This document shows, in pieces, positions 1-8,242 of a DNA stretch of 52,235 nt. The DNA comes from Promicromonospora citrea (GTDB taxonomy: Bacteria; Actinomycetota; Actinomycetes; Actinomycetales; Cellulomonadaceae): NCBI RefSeq assembly GCF_013004695.1, contig NZ_JABEMG010000016.1, positions 1 through 52,235 on the forward strand, written 5' to 3'. The first letter of the stretch is position 1, and every line of letters begins with the position of its first letter. The notes beneath the pieces are model-generated. The model saw only the letters and a program-made list of their open reading frames with translations. It made no database searches and was not told the origin of the DNA. The position numbers were made by a program, and so were the translations under genes.

Positions 1-1
1 C

Positions 2-247
2 CGCCACGGCGGCCCCGGCCCCGTGACGCTCGCCGTGCGGCACGACGCCGACGCCGTGCACGTCGAGGCGGCCAACCCCGTCGCCGGGCGGCGCGGGCGC
101 CGCGCGTCGGGCGGGCGGGGGCTGGCCGGGATCCGCGAGCGCGCGGCCCTCTTCGGCGGCACCGTGAGCGCAGGACCTGACGACGGCCGCTGGGCGCTGC
201 GGGTGACCCTGCCTGCCGTGCTCCCGAAGGAGGAACCCCGTGCCTGA
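2..247 (+). CDS. Sensor histidine kinase, C-terminal fragment (5' end outside window)
   Basis: The frame is open from the first bases, so only about 81 residues of the ATP-binding (HATPase_c) end are present. The glycine-rich segment [16 protein letters not shown] followed by a short beta-strand and a charged tail is typical of NarX/LiaS/DesK-type kinases that pair with LuxR-type response regulators. The stop codon lies inside the next gene, giving an 8-base overlap and implying translational coupling with the response regulator. The kinase would autophosphorylate on a His outside the window and pass phosphate to that regulator. The signal it senses cannot be judged because the sensor domain is missing. 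Confidence 0.75.
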   Translation, partial: RHGGPGPVTLAVRHDADAVHVEAANPVAGRRGRRASGGRGLAGIRERAALFGGTVSAGPDDGRWALRVTLPAVLPKEEPRA

Positions 248-881
248 CGCCCCGGTCCGCGTGCTCGTCGCGGACGACGAGCCCCTGGTGCGCAGCGGTC
301 TGCGCCTCGTCCTCGACGCCGAGCCGGACCTGGAGGTGGTCGGCGAGGCCGGCGACGGGGCCGAGGCGGTCGAGCTCGCGCGGGCGCTGCGGCCCGACGT
401 CGTCTGCATGGACGTGCGGATGCCGGGCGTGGACGGGCTGCGGGCGACCGAGCTCGTGCTGCGGCTCCCGGACCCGCCGCGGGTGCTCGTGGTGACGACG
501 TTCGAGCACGACGGCTACGTGCTCGACGCGCTCACGGCGGGCGCCTCCGGGTTCCTGCTCAAGCGGGCGCGCGCCGACGAGATGGTGCAGGCGGTCCGCA
601 CCGTCGCCGTCGGGCAGAGCCTCCTGTACCCGCAGGCGCTGCGGGACCTGGTGCGTACGCGACCGCGGGCCGCCCGAGGGGCGCCGTCGCTCACGCCGCG
701 CGAGCGCGAGGTGCTGGGACTGGTGGCCGACGGGCTGACCAACGCCGAGATCGCCGCGGCGCTCGTGGTGGGCGTGGAGACGGTGCGCACGCACGTGGCG
801 TCGGTGCTCGCGAAGCTGGGCGCCCGCGACCGGACGCAGGCCGTGGTGCTCGGGTACCGGGCGGGCCTGGTCGAGCTGTAG
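240..881 (+). CDS. Two-component response regulator, NarL/LuxR family
   Basis: A 213-residue protein of the usual NarL-family length. Residues 6-120 form a receiver domain with the acidic pair D12-D13, the phospho-acceptor D58 in CMDVRMP, and a conserved Lys in GFLLKRA. Residues about 150-213 form a LuxR-type helix-turn-helix ([21 protein letters not shown], then VETVRTHV). Phosphorylation of D58 is expected to promote dimerisation and DNA binding. The GTG start overlaps the kinase gene and is preceded by AAGGAGGA, so the two are co-translated as a cognate pair. Target genes are unknown; nothing adjacent looks like an obvious dedicated target. Confidence 0.93.
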   Translation: MPDAPVRVLVADDEPLVRSGLRLVLDAEPDLEVVGEAGDGAEAVELARALRPDVVCMDVRMPGVDGLRATELVLRLPDPPRVLVVTTFEHDGYVLDALTAGASGFLLKRARADEMVQAVRTVAVGQSLLYPQALRDLVRTRPRAARGAPSLTPREREVLGLVADGLTNAEIAAALVVGVETVRTHVASVLAKLGARDRTQAVVLGYRAGLVEL

Positions 882-888
882 GGGTCGC

Positions 889-1362
889 TCAGCCCCGGGG
901 CAGGACCATCTCGACCTCGTCGGGGAACGGCGGGTACTCGGCCTGCTGCGTGCGGCCCGTGCGGCGCCAGCCGAGGTGCTCGTAGAAGCCGATGGCCTGG
1001 TCGTTGTCCGCCAGGCACCACAGGCGGGGGTCGGTCATCTCCGCGACGGCCGCGTCCATGGCGGCGCGGGCGAGCCCGGTGCCCCAGCGGGAGGGGTGCA
1101 CGGCCAGGTGCCGCAGCAGCCTGCGGTCGTGGGCCACGAAGCACGCGAGGCGGCCCTCGTGGGCCTCGTCGTCGAGCACGAGCACGCGGACGTCGGGCTC
1201 GGTCAGCGCCGACTCCCACTTCGCCAGCACCTCGTCGGACGGGAAGGGGTAGAGACCGGGCGGGAAGATGTGGCCGAGGGCCGCGATCCCGGCGGCACGC
1301 TCGATGTCGAGGAGCGCACGGGCGTCCTCCGCGGTGGCCTGCCGGAACCGGTCGGTCTCCAT
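889..1362 (-). CDS. GNAT-family N-acetyltransferase
   Basis: A 157-residue acetyltransferase beginning METDRFRQATAEDARALLDIERAAG. It shows the GNAT fold: an N-terminal strand-helix, a central acetyl-CoA loop (HPSRWGTGLARAAMDAAV, the R-x-x-G-x-G/A element) and a C-terminal N-x-x-A-x-x-F/Y-Y segment (NDQAIGFYEHLGWRR). I chose the internal ATG over a longer open frame because the extra residues are low-complexity Arg/Pro and because a TACGCT box sits 6 bases upstream of this ATG. Substrate unknown; the family acetylates small amines, antibiotics or protein N-termini. Convergent with the response regulator gene, 7 bases apart. Confidence 0.85.
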   Translation of the reverse strand: METDRFRQATAEDARALLDIERAAGIAALGHIFPPGLYPFPSDEVLAKWESALTEPDVRVLVLDDEAHEGRLACFVAHDRRLLRHLAVHPSRWGTGLARAAMDAAVAEMTDPRLWCLADNDQAIGFYEHLGWRRTGRTQQAEYPPFPDEVEMVLPRG

Positions 1363-1368
1363 GCCCTC

Positions 1369-1374
1369 AGCGTA
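1369..1374 (-). promoter_or_regulatory. -10 box of the GNAT gene (leaderless-type)
   Basis: TACGCT on the minus strand followed by six bases and then the ATG. With initiation about 7 bases downstream of the box, the start codon would be the transcript 5' end. No Shine-Dalgarno sequence is visible. Confidence 0.55.
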
Positions 1375-1424
1375 CGGGCCGGCCGACGCCGGGGCACGGC
1401 CTCGTCGTGGTACGGCCCGACGTG

Positions 1425-1440
1425 TCCGCGGGCCCGCGGA
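1425..1440. repeat. Perfect 16-base palindrome between divergent genes
   Basis: TCCGCGGGCCCGCGGA is a perfect dyad in the 142-base gap between the GNAT gene and the small hypothetical gene. It could be an operator; in such G+C-rich DNA, chance GC palindromes are not rare. Confidence 0.35.
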
Positions 1441-1504
1441 AAAGTCGTCTGCAACATTCTCGCGAAGTGCTGTGACCTCCGGACGGTTCGCGCGTCTGGG
1501 GTGC

Positions 1505-1810
1505 ATGACAAGTACAGCATTCAGCGCGGTGATGTCCCGCCTGTCGGCACTCGACACGCTCTCCCTCCGGGTGGGTCAGGACTGGCTCGCGTTCGGCCTC
1601 GACCGGGTCGACGTGCTGGTCATCGACGTCCTGACCCTCAGCGAGCACACGGCACGGTCGCTGGTGCACCGGCACCGGCTGGTCGAGCAGGATCCCGAGC
1701 CGGGTCGTGAGCTCGGCCTCACCCGGGTGTGGGTCGGCTGGGTGGGCGACGTCGCGGACGTGGCCCCGGTGTCGATCCGGCTCACGCTCGCGCCCATGGA
1801 CGACGGGTGA
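1505..1810 (+). CDS. Small hypothetical protein
   Basis: I do not recognise this 101-residue protein. From the second Met (residue 10, ATG at 1532) its codons have the very G/C-rich third positions of the neighbours and encode a compact pattern of hydrophobic strands (DRVDVLVIDVLTL, LTRVWVGWVGDV, VSIRLTL), as in a small alpha/beta domain. The first nine codons are less G+C-rich, so either Met could be the start; GGGGTGC before the first ATG is a weak ribosome binding site. No signal peptide or membrane segment. Divergent from the GNAT gene and convergent with glutathione peroxidase. Confidence 0.5.
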   Translation: MTSTAFSAVMSRLSALDTLSLRVGQDWLAFGLDRVDVLVIDVLTLSEHTARSLVHRHRLVEQDPEPGRELGLTRVWVGWVGDVADVAPVSIRLTLAPMDDG

Positions 1811-1852
1811 CGGGGCCCGGGTGCCGCCGCCCGGTCGGCGACGGCCAGGACC

Positions 1853-2335
1853 TCAGCGCGGCAGGTGCGCCTCGATCTCGCGGACGATCGCCGGGTCGTC
1901 CGGCAGGGTCTTGGGTGCGTACCGGCGCACGTCGCCGCCGGGCAGCACGAGGAACTTCTCGAAGTTCCAGCGGATCTTGCCCGAGTGGCCCGTGTCGTCG
2001 GCCGTCTTCTTCAGCTCGGCGTACAGCGGGTGGGTGTGCCGCCCGTTCAGCCGCACCCGGTCGAGCACCGGGAAGGTGACGCCGTAGGTCATGGAGCAGA
2101 ACTCGGCGATCTTCTCGTTCGAGCCGTACTCCTGCAGGAACTGGTTGCTGGGGAAGCCGAGCACCGTGAAGCCGCGGTCCTGGTAGCGCTTCTGCAGCTC
2201 CTCGAGCGTCGCGTACTGCGGGGCGAGCCCGCAGCGCGAGGCCACGTTGACCACGAGCACGACGTCGCGCTCGTGCTCGGCCAGCGTCATCTCGGCGCCG
2301 TCCATGGTCGTGAAGGGGATGTCGTAGAGGGTCAC
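1853..2335 (-). CDS. Glutathione peroxidase / thioredoxin-dependent peroxidase
   Basis: A 160-residue GPx-family protein. It has the peroxidatic Cys35 in VNVASRCGL, the FPSNQF box with its Gln (61-66), and the WNFEKFL motif with the catalytic Trp/Asn near residue 125. An additional Cys in EFCSMTYGVTFPV is the usual resolving Cys of bacterial enzymes, which reduce peroxides using thioredoxin rather than glutathione. Cytosolic; no signal peptide. I prefer the GTG encoding MTLYDIPFTT over one five codons upstream: it matches the family N-terminus and has a CAGGAT box 6 bases upstream. Transcribed divergently from the pseudouridine synthase. Confidence 0.92.
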   Translation of the reverse strand: MTLYDIPFTTMDGAEMTLAEHERDVVLVVNVASRCGLAPQYATLEELQKRYQDRGFTVLGFPSNQFLQEYGSNEKIAEFCSMTYGVTFPVLDRVRLNGRHTHPLYAELKKTADDTGHSGKIRWNFEKFLVLPGGDVRRYAPKTLPDDPAIVREIEAHLPR

Positions 2336-2381
2336 CCGCTCATCCTGCACCCGGACACGCGGCCGGGGGAACGCGCCGCGT

Positions 2382-2387
2382 TACCGT
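2382..2387 (+). promoter_or_regulatory. -10 box of the pseudouridine synthase gene
   Basis: TACCGT with exactly six bases between it and the GTG start, predicting a leaderless mRNA. No ribosome binding site precedes the GTG. Confidence 0.55.
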
Positions 2388-2393
2388 GGCGGG

Positions 2394-3401
2394 GTGACCA
2401 CCCGCCGCCGCACCGGCCCCGCGCCGCACCGCCCGCCGCTGCCGGTGCGCGAGGGCCTCAACCCCACCCGGCTGGTGCTCCCGCACGACCCTGCCACCGT
2501 CGCCCGCTTCCCGTTCGCGCTCGACTACCTGCTGCACCGCTTCGCCGCCGACGAGGAGCGCCTGCGCGAGAAGGTCGCGCTCGGTGAGGTCGTCACCGGG
2601 CACGGCGAGCCGGTGGGCCCCACCACGCCGTACGAGCCCCGCGGTTTCCTCTACCTCTACCGCGACCCGCCCGAGCACGAGGAGCACGTCCCCTTCGAGC
2701 CCGAGGTGCTGCACCGCGACGACGACCTGCTCGTGGTCGACAAGCCCCACTTCCTCGCCACCATGCCGCGCGGGCGCTGGGTCCGCGAGACCGTGCTGGT
2801 CCGCCTGCGCACGGCCCTCGACCTGCCCGAGCTGTCGCCCGCCCACCGGCTCGACCGCGGCACGGCGGGCGTCCTCGTGCTCACCGTGCGCCGCGAGGTC
2901 CGCGGCGCCTACCAGGAGGCGTTCGCCCGCCGCGAGGTCCGCAAGGTCTACGAGGCCGTCGCGCCCCTCGCGCCCCGGGGCGGCACGCTGCCCGACGGCG
3001 TCCCGCTCGCCCCGGGCGAGCCGCGCACCGTCCGCAGCCGCATCGTCAAGCGCCGCGGCGTGACCCGCGCCGAGGAGGTGCCCGGCGAGCCGAACGCCGA
3101 GTCCGTCGTCACGCTCGTGGCCGCCGACGACGCCTCCGGCCTCGGTCTCTACCGGCTCGAGCCGCACACCGGCAAGACCCACCAGCTCCGCCTGCACATG
3201 GCCTCGCTCGGCCTGCCGCTGCTGCACGACCCCTTCTGGCCCGAGCTGCGCGCCACCGACCCCGACGACCACGCCAGGCCCCTGCAGCTCCTCGCCCGGT
3301 CGCTCGAGCTCACCGACCCGTTGTCGGGCCGGCCGCGCCGTTTCGAGTCCCGCCGCACACTCTCCGCGTGGCCCGCGCAGGTGCGAGAATCGAACCGATG
3401 A
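2394..3401 (+). CDS. RluA-family pseudouridine synthase
   Basis: A 335-residue enzyme that isomerises uridine to pseudouridine in rRNA or tRNA. The catalytic motif HRLDRGTAGVLVL places the nucleophile at D154; VLHRDDDLLVVDKP (the RluA strand and KP) precedes it and the late motif HTGKTHQLRLHMASLGLPLLHDP follows. There is no S4 RNA-binding domain; instead about 85 N-terminal residues resemble the tRNA U32/23S U746-type (RluA-like) branch. Its stop overlaps the alanine racemase ATG by 4 bases (ATGA), so it heads the alr-tsaE segment. Exact RNA target not determinable here. Confidence 0.9.
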   Translation: MTTRRRTGPAPHRPPLPVREGLNPTRLVLPHDPATVARFPFALDYLLHRFAADEERLREKVALGEVVTGHGEPVGPTTPYEPRGFLYLYRDPPEHEEHVPFEPEVLHRDDDLLVVDKPHFLATMPRGRWVRETVLVRLRTALDLPELSPAHRLDRGTAGVLVLTVRREVRGAYQEAFARREVRKVYEAVAPLAPRGGTLPDGVPLAPGEPRTVRSRIVKRRGVTRAEEVPGEPNAESVVTLVAADDASGLGLYRLEPHTGKTHQLRLHMASLGLPLLHDPFWPELRATDPDDHARPLQLLARSLELTDPLSGRPRRFESRRTLSAWPAQVRESNR

Positions 3402-4639
3402 GCACCACCCCCGTCTACCCCGCCCGCGCGATCGTCGACCTCGACGCGATCCGCGACAACGTGCGCGCCCTGCGGTCCACCGCCGGGTCCGCGCAGGTCA
3501 TGGGTGTGGTCAAGGCCGACGCGTACGGGCACGGGCTCGCCCCCGCCGCCCGCGCCGCGCTCGCGGGCGGGGCGACCTGGCTCGGCGCGGCCCAGACCAG
3601 GGAGGCGCTCGCCGTGCGCGCGGCCGTCGGACCCGGGCCACGCGTGCTCACCTGGCTCTACTCGCCCGGCGCCCCGTTCGCCGACCTCGTGCGCGAGGAC
3701 GTCGACGTGGCCGTCGCCGGCGCCTGGGCCCTCGACGAGCTCGCCGACGCCGCCCGCGCCGTCGGCCGGGCCGCCCGCGTGCACCTCAAGGTCGACACCG
3801 GGCTCGGGCGCAACGGGATCATGCCCGGCGACCTGCCCGCCGTCCTCGACCGCGCCACCGCGCTGCAGTCCGAGGGCGCGCTGACGGTGGTCGGGGTCAT
3901 GTCGCACTACGCGCTCGCCGACGAGCCGGACGACCCGTCGGTCAAGATGCAGACGCATGCGTTCGACGAGGCGGTCCGCGCCGTCGAGGCGGCGGGTCTG
4001 CCGATCGAGGTGCGGCACATCGCCAACTCCGCCGCGACGCTGACGAACCCCGCCGCGCACTACGACCTCGTGCGCCCCGGCATCGCCGTCTACGGGCTCT
4101 CGCCGGTGCCGCAGCTCGCCGTGCCCGGCGACCACGGGCTCCGGCCCGCCATGACCCTCGAGGCCCGGCTCGCGACCGTGAAGCGCGTGCCGGCGGGGCA
4201 CGGCGTCTCGTACGGCCACGCCTACACGACGACGCAGGACACGGTGCTCGGCGTGATCCCCCTCGGCTACGGCGACGGCATCCCGCGCCACGCCTCGGGC
4301 GGCTCGCTCGGCCCGGGCGGCCCCGTCCTCGTCGGCGGCGGCGTGGACGACGTCGCGGCCCCCGACGCCGGGCTCGGCACCGCCCGCGTGCTGCGCATCG
4401 CCGGGCGGGTCTGCATGGACCAGGTCGTCATCGACCTCGGCCCGTACGCCCCCGAGCAGGCGGGCGACGTCGTCACCCTGTTCGGCGCGTCGGACGGCCT
4501 CACCCGTGCCGGGGCGCCCAACGCCGAGGACTGGGCGCAGGCCGCAGGAACCATCAGCTACGAGATCGTGACCCGTCTCGGGGCCCGTGTGCCCCGTGTC
4601 TACGTGGGCACGGCAGGAAGGGAGACCGCCGGTGAGTGA
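3398..4639 (+). CDS. alr: Alanine racemase
   Basis: PLP enzyme interconverting L- and D-alanine for peptidoglycan. 413 residues. The PLP lysine is K39 in GVVKADAYGHG, and the opposite catalytic base is Y272 in GVSYGHAY; IPLGYGDGIPR and AGRVCMDQ are family signatures. The ATG overlapping the previous stop is preferred to an upstream in-frame start because MSTTPVYPARAIVDLDAI matches the family N-terminus. A GAGAAT box 7 bases upstream suggests an additional internal promoter. It overlaps tsaE by 8 bases, the alr-tsaE-tsaB-rimI order typical of Actinobacteria. Confidence 0.97.
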   Translation: MSTTPVYPARAIVDLDAIRDNVRALRSTAGSAQVMGVVKADAYGHGLAPAARAALAGGATWLGAAQTREALAVRAAVGPGPRVLTWLYSPGAPFADLVREDVDVAVAGAWALDELADAARAVGRAARVHLKVDTGLGRNGIMPGDLPAVLDRATALQSEGALTVVGVMSHYALADEPDDPSVKMQTHAFDEAVRAVEAAGLPIEVRHIANSAATLTNPAAHYDLVRPGIAVYGLSPVPQLAVPGDHGLRPAMTLEARLATVKRVPAGHGVSYGHAYTTTQDTVLGVIPLGYGDGIPRHASGGSLGPGGPVLVGGGVDDVAAPDAGLGTARVLRIAGRVCMDQVVIDLGPYAPEQAGDVVTLFGASDGLTRAGAPNAEDWAQAAGTISYEIVTRLGARVPRVYVGTAGRETAGE

Positions 4640-5216
4640 ACCGGGCACCACGACGTCGGAGGCCGTCACGCTCGAGCTGCCCGACGCCGACGCGACCCGC
4701 GCCCTCGGCACAGCGCTCGCCGGGCTGCTGCGTGCCGGGGACCTCGTGATCCTCACGGGCGACCTCGGCGCGGGCAAGACGACCCTGACCCAGGGGCTCG
4801 GGGCAGCGCTGAACGTGCGCGGCCAGGTGGCGTCCCCCACGTTCATCGTGGCGCGCGAGCACCCGCCCCTGCCCCGCGAGGACGGCACGCGCGGTCCGGG
4901 GCTCGTGCACGTCGACGCCTACCGTCTCGGCGGCCTGGGCGAGCTCGACGCGCTGGACCTCGACTCCTCGCTCGAGGACTCCGTGACGGTCGTGGAGTGG
5001 GGGCGCGGCCTCGCCGAGGCGCTCGCCGACGACCGCCTGGAGATCGACCTGGAGCGCCCGCGGGGCGCCGTCCCCGGGTCCGGTGCAGGGTCCGGTGCAG
5101 GGTCCGGCGCGGTGGACGGTCTCGAGGACGACCCCGAGGCAGGGACGCGGACGGCGACGGTACGCGCCGTCGGGCCGCGCTGGGCCGGCGTGGACCTCGG
5201 GGTGCTGCGGGGCTGA
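4632..5216 (+). CDS. tsaE: tRNA N6-threonylcarbamoyladenosine biosynthesis ATPase TsaE
   Basis: P-loop ATPase that works with TsaB and TsaD to make t6A37 in ANN-decoding tRNAs. Walker A is GDLGAGKTT (43-51, K49); SPTFIVARE and VHVDAYRLGG follow, and VVEWG carries the conserved Glu-Trp. At 194 residues it is longer than the usual 150-165 because of a Gly/Ser/Ala linker after residue about 145, encoded by a 12-base tandem repeat. The GTG start overlaps alr; longer upstream starts would read further into alr. Followed by 43 bases and then tsaB. Confidence 0.94.
   Translation: MSEPGTTTSEAVTLELPDADATRALGTALAGLLRAGDLVILTGDLGAGKTTLTQGLGAALNVRGQVASPTFIVAREHPPLPREDGTRGPGLVHVDAYRLGGLGELDALDLDSSLEDSVTVVEWGRGLAEALADDRLEIDLERPRGAVPGSGAGSGAGSGAVDGLEDDPEAGTRTATVRAVGPRWAGVDLGVLRG
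5076..5111 (+). repeat. Tandem 12-base repeat inside tsaE
   Basis: Two exact and one diverged copy of GGGTCCGGTGCA (units at 5076, 5088 and 5100) encode a GSGA-type linker. A unit of 12 bases keeps the frame, so copy number can vary by slippage without breaking the gene. Confidence 0.8.
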
Positions 5217-5247
5217 GCGCCTCCTCGGCGCCGTCGCGCCGCCGTAA

Positions 5248-5253
5248 TACCCT
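5248..5253 (+). promoter_or_regulatory. -10 box of tsaB
   Basis: TACCCT six bases before the tsaB GTG, in the only non-overlapping junction of the alr-tsaE-tsaB-rimI run. Predicts a separate leaderless transcript starting at tsaB. Confidence 0.55.
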
Positions 5254-5259
5254 GGTCGC

Positions 5260-6000
5260 GTGGCCGTTCTCGCTCTCGACACCTCCGCAGCCGTCGCCGT
5301 CTCCCTCGTCGGCGAGGACGGCACGCGCCTCGCGTCCCGCTCCTCCGACGAGCGCCGCAGGCACGCCGAGTCGCTCGCACCCCTGATCACCGAGGTCCTC
5401 GACGAGGCGGGGGTCGCGCGGACCGACCTGACGGCCGTCGTCGCGGGTACCGGCCCGGCCCCGTACACGGGCCTGCGCGTCGGGCTCGTCACGGCGCGCA
5501 CGCTCGCGCTGTCGCTGGGTGTCCCGGTGCTGGGCGTGCCGAGCCTCGACGCCCTCGCGGTGCAGGCGGTCAGCGACCTCGGGCTGCGGCCGGACACCGA
5601 GATCCTCGCGACCTCGGACGCGCGCCGCAAGGAGGTCTACTGGGCGCGCTACCGCGTGGTCGCGCACGAGGGGTCGCACGGGCTGCCGGTCGTCGAGCGC
5701 CTCGACGGCCCCGGCGTCGACCGGGCGGGGTTCGTCGCGCAGGCGCAGCTCACCGGCGAGCCGGACGAGCAGCCCGTCGTGATCGGCGAGGGCGCCATGC
5801 TCTACCCCGAGTTCCTCCCCGTGGTCGACGACGCCCCCGCGGTCCCCGACGCCACCGTGCTCGGCCGGATCGCGCTCGTGCGCCGGGACGCCGGGGAGGA
5901 CCAGCCGTCCGAGCCGCTCTACCTGCGCCGTCCGGACGTGCACGAGCCGAGCCGCACGGCTCCGGCCCTCGGGGGCAGCGTCCAGGGAGGTGCCGCGTGA
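5260..6000 (+). CDS. tsaB: tRNA threonylcarbamoyladenosine biosynthesis protein TsaB
   Basis: ASKHA-fold partner of TsaD in t6A synthesis, 246 residues. Begins MAVLALDTSAAVAVSLV (phosphate-1-like strand), then RRHAESLAPLI and the TGPAPYTGLRVGLVTAR signature (68-85), and TSDARRKEVYWARY. TsaB is the catalytically inactive paralogue that dimerises with TsaD and recruits TsaE. The gene ends in a 4-base GTGA overlap with rimI. TsaD itself is about 8 kb away on the other strand in this genome. Confidence 0.94.
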   Translation: MAVLALDTSAAVAVSLVGEDGTRLASRSSDERRRHAESLAPLITEVLDEAGVARTDLTAVVAGTGPAPYTGLRVGLVTARTLALSLGVPVLGVPSLDALAVQAVSDLGLRPDTEILATSDARRKEVYWARYRVVAHEGSHGLPVVERLDGPGVDRAGFVAQAQLTGEPDEQPVVIGEGAMLYPEFLPVVDDAPAVPDATVLGRIALVRRDAGEDQPSEPLYLRRPDVHEPSRTAPALGGSVQGGAA

Positions 6001-6548
6001 TCACGGAGGTGCGGCTGCGCCCGCTGCGCAGCGCCGACTTCGACCGCGTGCTCGAGCTCGAGCGCCAGCTCTTCGGTCGCGGCGCCTGGACCTACGGCAT
6101 GCTCGCCGACGAGCTCGCCGCGCTCGGCCGGTGGTACGTCGTGGCCGAGCCGGAGCGGCTGGACCGGGCGGGCGACCAGCCCGTCGTCGGTTACGCGGGG
6201 CTGTGGTTCGACGGCGACGTCACCCAGGTCATGACCATCGGCGTCGACCCCGCGGCCCAGCGGCACGGCGTGGGCCGCCAGCTCATGACCGCGCTCATCG
6301 AGCGCTCGCGCAAGCTCAAGGCCGGCGCGGTGCTGCTCGAGGTGCGGGTCGACAACCAGCCCGCCATCGAGATGTACCGCTCCTTCGGGTTCGAGGTGCT
6401 GGGCGTCCGCAAGCGCTACTACCAGCCCGAGGACAAGGACGCGTACACGATGCGCCTCGACCTGTCGGCCGCCCCGGACGCGACGGCGGACGCCCCGGTG
6501 GACGGTCCGACAGGCGGTCCGGACGACCGGACGGGGGACGCCGCGTGA
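5997..6548 (+). CDS. rimI: Ribosomal protein S18-alanine N-acetyltransferase RimI
   Basis: GNAT enzyme acetylating protein N-termini (S18 in E. coli). The 183-residue protein has the acetyl-CoA loop VDPAAQRHGVGRQLMTALI and the C-terminal VRVDNQPAIEMYRSFGFEVLGVRKRYY segment, very close to RimI. The N-terminal LRSADFDRVLELERQLFGRGAWT with the Glu-Gln-Phe patch is also characteristic. About 30 extra C-terminal residues rich in Asp/Gly/Pro look unstructured. It overlaps tsaB by 4 bases and the sulfurtransferase by 4 bases. Confidence 0.92.
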   Translation: MITEVRLRPLRSADFDRVLELERQLFGRGAWTYGMLADELAALGRWYVVAEPERLDRAGDQPVVGYAGLWFDGDVTQVMTIGVDPAAQRHGVGRQLMTALIERSRKLKAGAVLLEVRVDNQPAIEMYRSFGFEVLGVRKRYYQPEDKDAYTMRLDLSAAPDATADAPVDGPTGGPDDRTGDAA

Positions 6549-7423
6549 GGGAACGAGTGCTGGTCGACGTCGCCACGCTGGCGGCCGACCTCCAGGTCGG
6601 TGCGGGCGCCGGCCCGGCCATCGACCCGGCCGAGGGGAGGCCCGTCGTCCTCGACGTGCGCTGGGCCCTCGGCATGACCGACGGGCACGAGCAGTACCGG
6701 GCGGGCCATCTGCCGGGCGCCGTCTACGTGGACCTCGAGACCGAGCTCGCCGCGCACGCCTCACCCGCCCACGGGCGCCACCCGCTGCCGTCCGCGGCCG
6801 CGTTCCAGGAGGCCGCGCGCCGCTGGGGCGTCTCGGCCGGCTCGCGCGTGGTCGTCTACGACTCCGTCGGGGGCACCTCCGCGGCCCGCGCCTGGTGGCT
6901 GCTGCGCTACTTCGGCGTCGCCGACGTGCGCCTGCTCGACGGCGGGATCGCGGCGTGGACCGCGCAGGGGCTCGCCCTCGAGCCGGGCGAGGTCACGCCC
7001 GAGCCGGGCGACGTCGTCGTGCGGGCGGGCGGGATGCCCGTGCTGGACGCCGACGAGGCGGCCGCCCTGGCCGACGGCGCGGGCGTGCTGCTCGACGCGC
7101 GTGCGGGCGAGCGGTACCGCGGCGAGGTCGAGCCCGTCGACCCGCAGGCCGGGCACGTCCCGGGTGCGGTCAGCGCGCCGACCACCGAGAACCTGCGGCC
7201 CGACGGGCGGTTCCTGTCCACGGCCGACCTGCGGCGGCGGTTCGCCGACCTCGGCGTGCCCGCGGGCGGCGACCCCGCCGTCGGCGTGTACTGCGGCTCG
7301 GGGGTGACGGCGTCGCACGAGGTGGCGGCGCTCGCCGTGGCGGGGGTGCCCGCCGCGCTCTACCCGGGGTCGTGGTCGCAGTGGTCCAACGACCCGTCGC
7401 GCGAGGTGGCGACGGGCGCCTGA
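6545..7423 (+). CDS. Sulfurtransferase (thiosulfate / 3-mercaptopyruvate type), tandem rhodanese
   Basis: 292-residue protein with two rhodanese domains. The N-terminal domain (about 5-150) has Asp in VVYDSVGGTSAAR where a catalytic Cys would be, so it is the usual inactive half. The C-terminal domain carries C250 in YCGSGVTASH, a loop of the CGSGVTA type associated with 3-mercaptopyruvate sulfurtransferases; thiosulfate activity is possible. Cytosolic. The GTG overlapping the rimI stop fits operon coupling; a second in-frame GTG four codons later is possible. It ends the tsaB-rimI run and is convergent with the next gene, 2 bases away. Confidence 0.9.
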   Translation: MRERVLVDVATLAADLQVGAGAGPAIDPAEGRPVVLDVRWALGMTDGHEQYRAGHLPGAVYVDLETELAAHASPAHGRHPLPSAAAFQEAARRWGVSAGSRVVVYDSVGGTSAARAWWLLRYFGVADVRLLDGGIAAWTAQGLALEPGEVTPEPGDVVVRAGGMPVLDADEAAALADGAGVLLDARAGERYRGEVEPVDPQAGHVPGAVSAPTTENLRPDGRFLSTADLRRRFADLGVPAGGDPAVGVYCGSGVTASHEVAALAVAGVPAALYPGSWSQWSNDPSREVATGA

Positions 7424-7425
7424 CC

Positions 7426-8148
7426 TCAGGGGTCGACGCGCTCGTCGTTGAGCACGGAGATCTTCTGCCACACCTTGCGGGACATGCCCATGGTGAGCGT
7501 CTCGATGGTGGACACGGTGTTCAGCACGATGTCGTCCTGCGACTCCTCCGCGCACAGGGCCGCCGCCTTGCCGACGATGGACAGCAGCTCGGTGCAGTAC
7601 TCCAGGTAGTACTCGACCTGCTCGGGCGTGAGGTCGACGTCGTGGTCGTCGAGGCTGCCCGCGAACGCGTCGCGGAGGCTCTCCGGCTCCTTGGTGAGCT
7701 GGTGCATGTCGATGATGTGCGCCAGCGAGCGCAGCCGGTGGAGCTTGGTCAGCAGGTCGGACCGCTGGACGCGCTGCGGCAGGGAGTGCAGCACCACGAC
7801 GGCGACGGCGACGAACACGAGGTCGTTGACCGCGCTCTCGATGAGCGGGAGCCAGTCGAGCCCGTTGTCGGGTGCCTCGGTGAAGGCCGAGTCGACGGCG
7901 AACCCGAACGCGACCACCGCCACCAGCACGACGAGGGTGATGAGGCCGTGCGACCCGCCGCGGACCAGGCGGCTGCGCCGGCGGGAGTCCGCGGACGTGT
8001 CGGCCACCTGCTCGGTGAGGGCGGCGAGCTCCTGGGCCACCCGGTGGATGCCGCGGTCGGGGAAGCGCGCACCGATGCGGTCGCGCAGGCGGTGAGCCGT
8101 CTCGATGACGGGGACCGGCTCCAGCTTCTCGAGCGTTCTGTCGGGCAC
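7426..8148 (-). CDS. Hypothetical protein with two transmembrane helices
   Basis: 240 residues from the GTG chosen because a TACGCT box lies 7 bases upstream; a longer reading extends into low-complexity sequence. A soluble N-terminus (1-60) ends in a basic cluster (RRRSR), then helices at about 67-88 (LVVLVAVVAFGFAV) and 104-124 (NDLVFVAVAVVVL). The C-terminal half is cytoplasmic and mostly helical, including LRSLAHIIDMHQLTKEPES and a stretch ending LTMGMSRKVWQKI, which look conserved rather than random. I do not recognise a function. Divergent from the regulator gene. Confidence 0.72.
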   Translation of the reverse strand: MPDRTLEKLEPVPVIETAHRLRDRIGARFPDRGIHRVAQELAALTEQVADTSADSRRRSRLVRGGSHGLITLVVLVAVVAFGFAVDSAFTEAPDNGLDWLPLIESAVNDLVFVAVAVVVLHSLPQRVQRSDLLTKLHRLRSLAHIIDMHQLTKEPESLRDAFAGSLDDHDVDLTPEQVEYYLEYCTELLSIVGKAAALCAEESQDDIVLNTVSTIETLTMGMSRKVWQKISVLNDERVDP

Positions 8149-8155
8149 GGGTGGC

Positions 8156-8161
8156 AGCGTA
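8156..8161 (-). promoter_or_regulatory. -10 box of the two-helix membrane protein gene
   Basis: TACGCT on the minus strand, seven bases before the GTG start; supports that start and a leaderless transcript. Confidence 0.5.
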
Positions 8162-8242
8162 GAGCGCGGAGCGCGCCGGGCGGGGGCCGCGCTCGCGGAC
8201 GGTCGGGTGAAACCGGGTGCGGACGGGTCACCAGGTACATGC

